Assembly: GCA_011947345.1 (NCBI GenBank)
Contig: JAAVTG010000832.1
Span: 1 to 64,000 of the forward strand
From: Phytophthora quininea
Taxonomy: Eukaryota > Oomycota > Peronosporomycetes > Peronosporales > Peronosporaceae
Length of the DNA: 64,000 nt
Direction: 5' to 3'
A program made the position numbers and the translations under genes. The notes under the pieces are model-generated. The model was not told the origin of the DNA, searched no databases, and was given only the letters and a program-made list of their open reading frames with translations. Positions 43,303 to 52,152 of this stretch are shown here, in pieces (position 1 is the stretch's first letter; each line of letters opens with the position of its first letter).

Positions 43303-43776
43303 GTGCTCTGCTGCGATGTTTGTATCGGTAGGGTCTGCGTTCTTGGTGCTGTCGACGACGGCGCTTGACACAGTGGTGAGGCATGAAAGCAACAGTACAA
43401 AAGTCGCGACGACAAAAGTTCTCGCTCGCATTGCGGGAATTGTGTTCGTCAGGCTGCTGGAGAATCGCAATGTGACGTCGACCTTGACAACAATCCACCT
43501 ACCAGGGATACTGTAGCGTCCCGAGTATGTCACACCAATGAACAATATCTTCGGACGAGCAGATTTTTCTGAGTGGACGCCACGCAGGCTCGAAACGTTT
43601 ACGCTGCGGCTGCATTCGATGACCCAGACACGTCTCACCGCCATCGGGCATGGAAGTGCTTAGGTGGAACATTTGTTGTTCCTTCATCTGTCAAACTACG
43701 AATTGCTGAGGTGGGAGCATTGACTTCGTGCAACAACAATACAGCTTTTCGATATTGATATTGCCACAAACCTATT

Positions 43777-43954
43777 CTACCCTACCGCCGCGTTTGCAGT
43801 CGTCACCGTCACCGTCGTATTTTCAATCTTCCTCCCGAATGTCGTGCCCCACCACGTCGTAAACCTTTCCACAGCGTCGGGAATTCGACCACGTCCATTT
43901 TGCCCGACGCGGCAGGCTCGCCAATATTGACAGTGCCACCGATGAAAACAGTCT
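43777..43954 (-). pseudogene. WW-FG-RRLR family member 14, C-terminal part
   Basis: Reads SGKMDVVEFPTLW, then (after one missing base) ERFTTWWGTTFG and a Thr/Val-rich tail ending ANAAVG; RRLR is degenerate or lost. It is cut at about 43954, where LINE sequence begins. The matching N-terminal part, with an EER, appears inverted at about 44452-44530. Confidence 0.6.
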
Positions 43955-44105
43955 TGCTGCAACAACTTGGCTTTACTCCGCCAGAAAATAGTATCCCGGA
44001 ACCCATGCACCACATGTGGACGACATGAACGTAACTCTCACGGACAGATAGCTTATCACCTTAAGACGAGAAATCCGCTAAACAGTTAATCAATTCAATT
44101 TCCTT
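43955..44105 (+). mobile_element. LINE-D fragment, 3' end, plus orientation
   Basis: Matches LINE-B 36848-36998 (CAACAACTTGGCTTTACTCC through to the AATCAATTCAATTT end). It starts exactly where the other fragment at 44531-44683 stops in LINE coordinates, so the two were once one piece. Confidence 0.85.
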
Positions 44106-44123
44106 CCTTGTCATCAACAACAA
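44106..44123. repeat. LINE-D target duplication, inverted copy
   Basis: CCTTGTCATCAACAACAA is the reverse complement of 44684-44701. The two were direct repeats before an inversion of the interval between. Confidence 0.75.
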
Positions 44124-44451
44124 AGAGAGCATTTCTTAGTAATAGCATTCAGATATTTTGATCAAGCCAAACCTTGTGACTGCTGTAGGCACCGATGATT
44201 CTTGCGCAGGGAGCACTTCAAACACCTCGAAACCCGCCTGCTGATGTATAGCATAAAGCTTATAAATCCGAGTCTTTCCCGAGACGGAAACGACAGCGGG
44301 AACCTGAATCGATCGGATTAGTGATCCGATCACAACGCACTTCGAAATCGACCAGCGAGCACGCCTATCAAGTACAACAGCTATCTTATAGACACTTTGC
44401 TGTCCTCGGTACTCATGCGTTAGCACCAACTCGTGCTCGTCTTTGAAGTAC

Positions 44452-44530
44452 TGATCGCTATGCTCTCGAATACCGTCGACGGAGCCATGATCGACAGTCC
44501 GCCGACCGCCGAAGAGCGACTGGAGGCATG
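44452..44530 (+). pseudogene. Likely N-terminal part of member 14, inverted
   Basis: Plus-strand reading MLSNTVDGAMIDSPPTAEER gives an EER motif, and the frame runs to the breakpoint at 44530. No clear signal peptide precedes it, so the true start is lost or frameshifted upstream. Pairing with 43777-43954 rests on the inversion geometry described in the findings. Confidence 0.45.
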
Positions 44531-44683
44531 GCACGCGGACCACAGTAGCGCGGTTGCAATGAAGCTCATGTGCGTGTTGGTAGAGGAATTGGTAGTGCTT
44601 CTTGAACGAGTTCAGCAGATTGAGAATATTTGGCACTTCAGCTGTCGTTTCCTGGAAATAAATGTCGTTCCTGAGCCGCCAAG
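44531..44683 (-). mobile_element. LINE-D fragment, minus orientation
   Basis: Matches LINE-C 63435-63587 almost exactly (GCACGCGGACCACAGTAGCG ...). Followed by the 18-bp sequence TTGTTGTTGATGACAAGG (44684-44701). Confidence 0.88.
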
Positions 44684-44701
44684 TTGTTGTTGATGACAAG
44701 G

Positions 44702-44967
44702 CAAGTTTGGGGAGGAGGGACCTTTCCTCCTCTTCGTTGGCGACAATCCATGCTCAACATTAAATGTTTTGTATCCTCCATCATGGAGTTCACGGACCAA
44801 ACCCATCGACTTGTTTCCTGCGGCTGAGCTCCGGCTCGAGCTGGCACCCCAAATGGTGCGCACAGGCAAAGAAGAGGAATTGGTTGCAGAATTTCTTTTA
44901 TGGTGAGCATTTTCCTCAAATACACCGTATACATCGATTAGAAAGCCAATAGCTATTAGTATGCTAT
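44702..44967. other. Short intergenic, no feature recognised
   Basis: Minus-strand frames here have no recognisable domain. Confidence 0.35.
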
Positions 44968-46194
44968 CTAGGCGTCGTTAGCCAGCAGACGTAGACGACG
45001 AGACGAGCTGGAGCCTCCGCCGAAAGTGTTCTTCCACCACGACTTGACCTTCGACCACATGCCAGGCTTCTCCTGCGACGACGATCCGGTCGTCGTCGTC
45101 GTCTCCGGCGCAGACGTAGCGGGAATCGGCGTGGAAGAGCCCGACTCGTCCTTCGTGGACGAGCTGGCGGGGGCACGAGTCTTCACCTTAGGGACGGGGA
45201 CCGCACTGACCGAAGCAGAGTCGTCGCTGCCGGATTCCGAGATGGAGGTGCCAAGGATGTCGTCGATGTTGTCGCTTCCAGCCGCAGACTCGGAGTCACT
45301 TTCGTCCAGACCAGTCTTCTTGGTAGGGGTCTTCTTGGTTGGGGTCTTCTTGCCCTGGGTGGCCACTAGGTCGTCGCTACCAGACTCGGACATACTCTTT
45401 AGCAGGTCGTCGATGGCGCTAGCGTCGAGCGACTCAGAGTCGGTGCTGACAGGTGCAGTCTTGGTCTTCAGCTTGGGGGCCTTGGTTGCCTTGCCCCTAA
45501 CGGCAGTAGCGGCATCGCTACCAGAGTCTGACCCGAACAGGCTTTTCAGCAGATCGTCCAGAGCGCTCGCATCGAACGAGTCCAACTCACTCGAAGCGAT
45601 CGTCTTGGAATTTGTGGCCTTCGTCTTGGGGGCCTTCGTCGCCTTGCCCTTGATGGCAATCTGGTCGTCGCTGCCCGAGTCGGAGTCCGAGTCCAGCAGA
45701 TCGTCCAGAGCGCTCGCATCGAACGAGTCTAACTCACTCGAAGCGATCGTCTTGGACTTTGTGGCCTTCGTCGCCTTGCCCTTGATGGCAATCTGGTCTG
45801 CTATGCCCGAGTCCGAGTCCGAGTCCAGCAGATCGTCCAGCGCGCTCGCATCGAACGAGTCCAACTCACTCGAAGCGATCGTCTTGGACTTTGTGGCCTT
45901 CGTCTTGGGGGCCTTCGTCGCCTTGTCCATGGGCATCTGGTCTGCTATGCCCGCGTCGGAGTCCGAGTCCAGCAGATCGTCCAGCGCGCTGGCGTCGAAT
46001 TCGTCGCTGCCGGCGGGCAAGCCCTTGGTCTTGCCCTTAGTAGCCACCGGAGCCCCGCTGCCGGACTCCGACGCGCTGGCGCTGTCAATCGGCGCTTTCG
46101 TCACGCCGGTTTTGGTCTTGACCACAGCGGCGGCGCTGTTGGTACTGGCGAGCAGAACAACTGCGGTGGCGATGAGGGCACGGTGGAGGCGCAT
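44968..46194 (-). CDS. WW-FG-RRLR family secreted protein with acidic tandem repeats (member 15, 408 aa)
   Basis: Start at ATG 46194 (MRLHRALIATAVVLLAST), 41 nt downstream of a core-promoter element; the longer frame to 46254 would start inside that promoter. Signal peptide about 1-24. The body is built of about 45-49-residue repeats with the core ELDSFDASALDDLLDSDSDSG followed by a Lys/Thr-rich spacer (KGKATKAPKTKATKSK), so it alternates acidic and basic. More diverged units follow (SESGSDDL). The C-terminus has W380, S385-W386-W387, F391-G392 and RRLR at 399-402. No EER is evident. It is uninterrupted over 1.2 kb. A secreted, largely disordered protein; function unknown. Confidence 0.8.
   Translation of the reverse strand: MRLHRALIATAVVLLASTNSAAAVVKTKTGVTKAPIDSASASESGSGAPVATKGKTKGLPAGSDEFDASALDDLLDSDSDAGIADQMPMDKATKAPKTKATKSKTIASSELDSFDASALDDLLDSDSDSGIADQIAIKGKATKATKSKTIASSELDSFDASALDDLLDSDSDSGSDDQIAIKGKATKAPKTKATNSKTIASSELDSFDASALDDLLKSLFGSDSGSDAATAVRGKATKAPKLKTKTAPVSTDSESLDASAIDDLLKSMSESGSDDLVATQGKKTPTKKTPTKKTGLDESDSESAAGSDNIDDILGTSISESGSDDSASVSAVPVPKVKTRAPASSSTKDESGSSTPIPATSAPETTTTTGSSSQEKPGMWSKVKSWWKNTFGGGSSSSRRLRLLANDA
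45549..46010 (-). repeat. Coding tandem repeats in member 15
   Basis: A 60-bp near-identical core (AGATCGTCCAGAGCGCTCGC...) begins at about 45549, 45695 and 45830, with a partial fourth at 45971. Spacing is about 135-146 bp, always a multiple of three, so the frame is kept. Confidence 0.8.
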
Positions 46195-46234
46195 TCTGTA
46201 TTGTCTGTCTATGCTGTTGGCCTCAACGAAGCGG

Positions 46235-46252
46235 GGCAAATTGCGGAGTGGC
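46235..46252 (-). promoter_or_regulatory. Core-promoter-like element of member 15
   Basis: Minus strand reads GCCACTCCGCAATTTGCC; CAATTTGCC fits the FPR consensus exactly. It lies 41-58 nt before the ATG. Confidence 0.55.
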
Positions 46253-46259
46253 AACAGCG

Positions 46260-47580
46260 TGGCTTCCTGTCACTGCCGGTGGACATGCTGCTGCGCAAAG
46301 AGCAGTTCTCCCGATCCCCAGATAATTCTAGGATCGGGACACTCAAACGTTTCCCCGACCTGATCGCTACCGTATTCTTGTCTTGGTCGTGGGAGTTTGA
46401 CGAACAGAGCAACAACAACAAAACTCCACACCCTTTGTAAGTCCTTCGAAGTCCAATGTGGGCCCACCAAAGCACACAGAGCTAACATGTAAACCGTAGC
46501 AGCACCGCTCCACCGCATTCTCGCTGCTCGAATTGGCTGCCACGACGCATCCGTGTTGACGATCATGCGGACACATGCGATCCAAGAAAGCGCCATTTTT
46601 TGGCGTAGGATCTGCCGTCTGAGCTGCCGTCTCTCGGGCAACAAATCAACCGTCCTGGGCATGGAAGATTCAGAACCAGAAGGAGCTCTCGCTGCTTTCC
46701 CAGTCAATCGATGTGTTCGGTGTGGCGTACGGTTCAAAGCAGTGATGCTGTGCGCTGCTTGAACCATGACGAACACAGTTCTGACAATGGTGATGGTGCT
46801 TCTGCCGTAACCATGTGCTGATCCATTCCCAACGTTTTCTCCGGATGCCAGTGCAGTTGTATGGCATTGAGTCGCCTTTTGACAAGCAGCGTCCTGGTCT
46901 GTTGCCCGTACCTCCTGGTGTCATGCTGTATCTTTATGGGCGACGACTGGCTGCCACGGCCTTGAGGTTCGAGTCTATCTCCTTGTGCAAATTAAAGCTC
47001 GGAACAGGTGTGATTGAGTAAGTTGACGGATCCCGGTGAAACTTATCTAGGGGCTGTAAAGCCCGTTGAGGTGGGCTGGTTCGGCCGTGAGGTCTCTGGA
47101 ACCACAGGAAAGCCCACAAGTCATTGGTAGAATGCGAGGAGTTCATATTCATGTACATCGAGCCAAGAAACGATACTTTCAGTCTTTTCAAATCAAACTC
47201 CGATGTTTCTGCAGTCTTGAACTACTACTGTACCCAACGGACTAGGCTTGCGCTGCAGAGAGACATTAAAATAAAAGCTTTGAGTTTGTTTTACGATGAA
47301 GCTCTGTCGCGGTCATCACGTGTCCCTTACCGCTGCAAGATCTTGTGGCACACTTGCTGCTTTGTGCTGCATTATGTCGAAGGAACGTCCTGAACAAATA
47401 TTTTACTATTATCGATGATAATAACACTTTTCACTTGCTTCTTCCTGCTGCATACAGTAGAAAACTAGCTGCTTCTATCCATCAAGCTGTATCGTTTATC
47501 TGAGAATCAACATACCGAAACTTTGTGAATTAGAGGTGCGGTGCACGAATGGCCTCACATTCTTCGGTTCATTGCTTTGA
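46260..47580. other. No recognised gene; several weak frames
   Basis: Minus-strand frames at 46270-46776 and 46670-46924 have basic, transposase-like composition (LRRQILRQKMAL, RRKRWEWISTWLRQ), but I cannot identify a family. Nothing else is supported. Confidence 0.3.
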
Positions 47581-47840
47581 TAGTACAGTCACACCTCTCT
47601 ACTTCACAGGCGTTTGGGCCGCTGAAAAGGGCCCATTCACTTAGAGGATCGGTCAAATTGAGGGAGAAGCTTTTATTTCATGTATGTGGTTATGGCTGCA
47701 AGAAGATGTCCACAGTCGTTTGGCGCCTTCTGTGAACTAACTGCATCTTGCTTGTTGTGGTATGCTCAAGATCGTTTGTTGTTCTCGGCTGGTATCACCA
47801 GCACACTGAAAAAGAAAAGCAAACAACTCCAAGCAATGCT

Positions 47841-48176
47841 TCAACGCAACTGAAAAGCTGGTATGGGAGGTTGTTCTGTGTCTTCCTCGCTGTCAGAAAT
47901 GCTCAGTGTCTCTGTGTCATCCACAGGAGGCTCGTGGAAATCCTCACTCGCATCCACTCCAATATACTCCTCCACACATTGGTTTATGTTCATGCTGGAC
48001 ATCATTCGGGCTAAATCATCAAGCACAACTTTGTCGACGGCCCCAGAATAATCTTCAGCGTTTCGACTGTTTGCCATAGTTGCTCCATCGACAATTCTTG
48101 CTTTTGACCAGCAATTTTGAATGCATCCATTGACTAACGTGCTAATGCTGATAGTCTTCTTGAAAGTTGCGCGCAC
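47841..48176 (-). pseudogene. C-terminal fragment of a pogo/jerky-like transposase
   Basis: TFKKTISISTLVNGCIQNCW is the typical end of the DDE_1 (CENP-B/jerky/Tigger) catalytic domain. An acidic tail (DTETLSISDSEEDTEQ) follows. The catalytic DDD residues are absent. It is a remnant of the element that surrounds it. Confidence 0.6.
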
Positions 48177-48556
48177 TGTAGTGGGGCAATGGTCTTCAGG
48201 ACCTGACCACGCGCTGTTGCTGACGACCGAGGACGTTGTCGGCTTAACCTGGTGTAGACTAAGAACCTGAGGTTAGTGAGCTCGAGTTGGATATCTTGGC
48301 AACGCTGTAGAGTCTCCCACTAGAGTCTAACCGATCTCATTCGGGAATTTGCAGACTACAATACAAGCAAGGTTCAGAGGAAGCGCCAGCTTCCCTCGAG
48401 AGCGTGTTCATTCAAATCCCACTACACGCACCCATTCGATGACCTCGGTGTGCTGCATGGTAGGATGTCGCCTGCTCTTTAAGTTGACTTGGAGCTTCTC
48501 TTCTTGAGTTAGCGTGGGAGCAACACTACCAGGAGCCATCTTCCGGGTTGGAAGTC

Positions 48557-48605
48557 GTGCGGTATGACTTGATTCGTGCGGTATGACTCGATTCGTGCGG
48601 GATTG
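48557..48605. repeat. Two-and-a-half copy tandem repeat
   Basis: GTGCGGTATGACTTGATTC is followed directly by GTGCGGTATGACTCGATTC and a partial third GTGCGG. Period 19 bp. Confidence 0.75.
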
Positions 48606-49072
48606 AGTGTAAACCACACGATTTGATGGGTGTGCTGTCGTCCATTTAACGAGGGGAACTACTAAACCTTGATGTCAGATAGCGGATAAAGGGGTGTGGG
48701 TGCAAATAGAGGAGTAGCACAGTGAAACCTATACTGTTCGGTTTGGACAGCGATGTTTCTGTCAACTAGAGGTGATTTCGGCAATTGAAGGGGTCCATTT
48801 AAAGAGGTGTGACTAACTTTTGATCGCAGTTGCTTCGGAAAGCCATGAAGCTCAAAGACAAAGCAACGATCTTTGTCGAAACATCAAATCTAGGATTATT
48901 ACCTTCAGCATCGCATCACGAAACTACTAGCGTTTGGTTGGAGTACCAATGTTATGGATTAGCAGTCCAATTTGTGGAGATTCCCAGACAACGAAGCTAA
49001 CGACGACGACGCTGTCGCCGCCTGCCCGACAGCTCTCGCTAAAGCACCTTTTTCAGCACCTTTTGAGCACCT

Positions 49073-49489
49073 TTGCGCACCTTCAGCACCTTCCCTGTCA
49101 AACCAGATCACCCAAATTACCAGGACGAGTTAGTTTCAACTGAAAACGGGGCACGGTTAGGGCGGTCCGCCCAAGTGCGAGCCGAACGAGCGGTGCGATC
49201 GTCTCGCAATCGCGAAACGGCACTTCCCAAAGCACAAGCCCACAAGGATGGCTCCACCACGAGATCTCCCCCAATCGCAATGCTGGTCGATGGAAGCGGC
49301 CAGAGTTCGGGCTCTGGTGAGTCCTCACGCTTGCTGTGGAGTCGAATTGATGAGCTAGAGGAGCTTCAAAACAAGTTGGCTAAGATGCAAGAGCTACTAT
49401 CAAGTCTTGTGGAGCTTCATGAGGAAGTCGTTACCAGCGTGAGCGACAACATGCTTGCTGCTTTTGGCCACTGCTGCAGAAGGAAGTGA
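49073..49489 (+). CDS. Hypothetical coiled-coil protein (138 aa)
   Basis: The N-terminal half is basic and Arg/Ser-rich. Residues about 88-125 (LLWSRIDELEELQNKLAKMQELLSSLVEL) form a good heptad pattern and would coil. No domain is recognised. It lies near the 3' end of the MULE on the opposite strand and could be an element-borne or host gene. The start is uncertain. Confidence 0.4.
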   Translation: MRTFSTFPVKPDHPNYQDELVSTENGARLGRSAQVRAERAVRSSRNRETALPKAQAHKDGSTTRSPPIAMLVDGSGQSSGSGESSRLLWSRIDELEELQNKLAKMQELLSSLVELHEEVVTSVSDNMLAAFGHCCRRK

Positions 49490-49670
49490 GCTCCGTCAAG
49501 ATGTGGATGCTCCATTTTCAGATGAGTTACACGCAGCGATTGCCAAGGATCGACACTAAATGGGGAGACATATACAACCAACGAAAATATGTGTATTCGT
49601 TTTGAATACGATGTTCTGCTTAAAGAGTTACATTAGCAGTGAGTGCACGCTTGACTTCATTCGAAATGCC

Positions 49671-49920
49671 CTAAAGTTTCATCCAGCCGGTGGTATCCCC
49701 ACGACGCGCCTCGTCGTTCGTGTCGCTCTTGGACAGAATGGTCCACAGCAGCCGTAGACGCATCACGCTCAGCACCTCCTCTGCAATGCCCTCTCGGTTC
49801 TTCAAGTCGCGTGCTCCACGAACATAGTTATATGCTTGTGCTATGCAAAACAAGCCGCAACTAACACCGTCGTCTTGGGTCGACTGCTTCAGCTTGGTTA
49901 AAACCACAGCAGGAAGTTGC
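49671..49920 (-). pseudogene. MULE Ulp1-like protease, C-terminal part with catalytic Cys
   Basis: Reads LTKLKQSTQDDGVSCGLFC: Gln and Cys of the C48 active site. Continues AQAYNYVRG and ends GWMKL at the stop at 49671-49673. Joins to 56094 once Gypsy-2 and its duplication are removed. Confidence 0.75.
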
Positions 49921-50314
49921 TGTCGGGACGCGTGGCGGCGGTGGCGAGGTAAGCGTTGGTGTGGATACTGTGGAGGGACGACGCAAATTGGAAACTGAAC
50001 TATGTTTGTGATGTTCTCTTTGCTAGCTACGACATGCATGCCATGGAGGCGCTTCTTGGGCTTCTCCATGGTGGGTAAGTTTCTTTTTCTTTGCCTATAC
50101 TAAACCTAAATATAAAACGTTTCCTTTTCCTTTGTTTTCCTAAGAGTTGCCGATGAGTGCTCGGCACTCAAGTGGCGAGTGCCTGCCGTGCGCTCCTGGC
50201 CTCACAAGGCAGGCTGGCGCACGGCGGCCGTGGCACTTGGCCGCTGGCGTGCAGGTCAGCACGCCAGGAAGAAGTTGGCCCGGGCGTGCTGACCTGCACG
50301 CACCCGGCCTGACA
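49921..50314 (-). repeat. Gypsy-2 3' LTR
   Basis: 394 bp. Minus-strand ends are TGTCAGGCCGGG and TCCCGACA. The Pol frame reads into it. Confidence 0.92.
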
Positions 50315-52152
50315 TCTCCCCTGCTTGTGTTCGCGTTGGCGACGCCGATATTCCTCAAGGAGTTGTTGCCAATGCGAGACATGCTTGATGTCTTTCTCGT
50401 TTTCCCAGGTCGCTTCGTGTTCATGGATGCCATGCCACTGAACTAACCATTGACGCTTGCGGCGTCTCGAGCGGTTCTTCAACAACTTCTCTACCAGGAA
50501 TAGTTGTTCTTCAGTTTCATCATTGAGAATGAGAGGAACCGCTTTCGGTATCGGACGATTTGGAAAGTCCGACACATTGGTTTTGTAGTGCGACAAGAGT
50601 TCGACGTTGAACGTTGGGTTGAGTCTCTTCATGGAGTTTGGAAGAATCAACTTGGCGACATTGTCGTTGATCATGCGTTCGATCACGAAAGGTCCAACCT
50701 TCTTAGCCGCTAGTTTTGCTTTCTTTAGCTCTGTATCCTTGTTGACTGTCTTTAGCGGTAGGTTCTTCGTATCGAGCAGCACTAAGTCTCCTTCTTTGAA
50801 GTCGACTTGACGACGTTTGCGATCGTAGTACTCTTTCTGTTTGTTTGCGCGTATTCCAAGTTCTTGCGAGCTTCTTCCACGATCTCTTGTCGTTCCTTTG
50901 CAAAATTTCTTGCGAATTCTGCAATCGTTACGTCTTGCTCTGACTGAAGTAGCTCTCTCATCTCTTCAGCAACTATGTTCGACACTTTACGTCCTGTGTC
51001 TACTTCGAACGGAGTAAGCTTTGTTGATGCGTTGACGAGTGTTGAGTGGGCATACTCCACTGTTCCGAGATGCTTTACCCAATCGTCGCCATGGTGCGAT
51101 ACCATGCATCTCAGTGCGTCTTCTAACACTAGATTCTGACGTTCCGTTTGACCATCTGCTTGAGCTCTGTGAGCTGTGGTCATGCTAAGCTTGACGCCCA
51201 TCAGCTGCATCAATGACTTCCAGAAGTCCGAAATGAACTTCGAGTCACGATCACTGATGATTACCTTTGGTAGTCCATGGTGTCTGACAACAGCATCAAA
51301 GAAAACTTTTGCTGTGTCTTGGGCATCAGCTGTGGTGTAGGTTGGTGCATATTTTGCGCACTTCGATAGTTTGTCGACAGCCACAAAGATAGCATCGAAT
51401 CCTTCCGACGCAGGTAATCCTGTGATGAAGTCCATTGAAATGACTTCCCAACATTCCTTAGGAATGGGTATTGGCATAAGAAGTCCTTGCTTCTTTTGAC
51501 TGTTAGACTTCCATCTTGCACAGGTCTCACAGGTACGAACGTATTCACGAACGTCGCGATCCATAGTCGGCCACCAATACCATTGCGATAGCTTGAGGTA
51601 GGTGCGACGACTACCTGGATGCGCCGAAGTGTTACCATCATGAAATTCCGTGATGATGTTGGTACGTAACTGTTTGCGTTTAGGCACACACAAACGGTAG
51701 ACTTTGTCTTTCTTTCTCTTGAAGAAGAGAAGACTGTTGTGTTTCACGAACTTTTCCGGATTAGCACCGTTTGTCCCCTGCTGTTTGAAAGCAACGTCCG
51801 ACTCATATCCACGACTAAACTCTCTTTTCTGCATGTCGGACAGATGGGGACTCACAAAGTGGAAATCGACGCTGTTGACTTGTTCTTGTGGGACGCCAAT
51901 CGGGCGACTCTCCCCGTAAGTCGACATCGTCGAGAATGAGGTGCGAATCATCAACCGAAAGGTGACGAAACACCGATGATTGAACCATGTTCTCATGTAA
52001 TGGTGACGCACGTTGTGCACACGAGTCCTCACATTCATGAACTGTGTAAGTGACTTCAGGTAACGGAGCTGGTTTCTCTTCGAGCTCGTCCGGATCTTCC
52101 ACCGAAGGTCGTGATAACGCATCAGCGACCACGTTAGCTTTGCCACGTACAT
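50315..52152 (-). pseudogene. Gypsy-2 integrase with chromodomain
   Basis: Zinc-binding H..H..C..C segment (HDGNTSAHPG, CETCARW). Catalytic Asp in SMDFITG, Asp in ISDRDSKF and Glu in GQTERQN give a complete DDE. After a frame change near 50782, a chromodomain-like module (LFLVEKLLKNRSRRRKRQW, VQWHG, ATWE) ends the protein just before the LTR. The frame also changes near 51880 between RNase H and integrase. Confidence 0.87.

Larger units (their letters stand above)
41101..43431 (-). pseudogene. WW-FG-RRLR family member 12, split by a hAT transposon
   Basis: The N-terminal part (43431-43303) gives a signal peptide, MRARTFVVATFVLLLSCL, and about 20 more residues up to the insertion. The C-terminal part (41337-41101) resumes in the same reading frame across the duplicated GTGCTCTG. 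It contains KEER, then the PTLWERF block, the second Trp region, HFG and RRLRL before the stop at 41101-41103. Three further one-base frame changes occur in the C-terminal part. The insertion alone inactivates the gene. The two halves had looked like separate genes until the 8-bp duplication was noticed. Confidence 0.8.
47586..48814 (-). mobile_element. Decayed pogo/Tigger-like DNA transposon
   Basis: The left end reads TA followed by CAGTCACACCTCT (47586-47598). The right end has the near-perfect complement AGAGGTGTGACT (48803-48814). A fragment of a jerky/pogo-type transposase lies inside on the minus strand. Most of the transposase is missing, so this is a deleted, probably non-autonomous copy. 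The right TA is adjacent but the last TIR base differs. Confidence 0.6.

Noticed and set aside
43955..44683. LINE twin-priming (5' inversion) as the explanation of the two opposed fragments
   Set aside because: In twin priming the inverted piece lies 5' of the non-inverted piece and the target duplication stays direct. Here the duplication itself is inverted, which needs a later inversion.
18668..46194. C-terminal RRLR as a host-entry RxLR motif
   Set aside because: Known RxLR function is tied to an N-terminal position soon after the signal peptide. A motif 5-10 residues from the C-terminus cannot be assumed to act the same way.
45026..46363. Plus-strand 445-aa frame
   Set aside because: It is the antisense shadow of the repeat-containing secreted gene; its repetitive Ser/Leu composition mirrors the repeats, and the minus frame has a signal peptide, promoter and family C-terminus.
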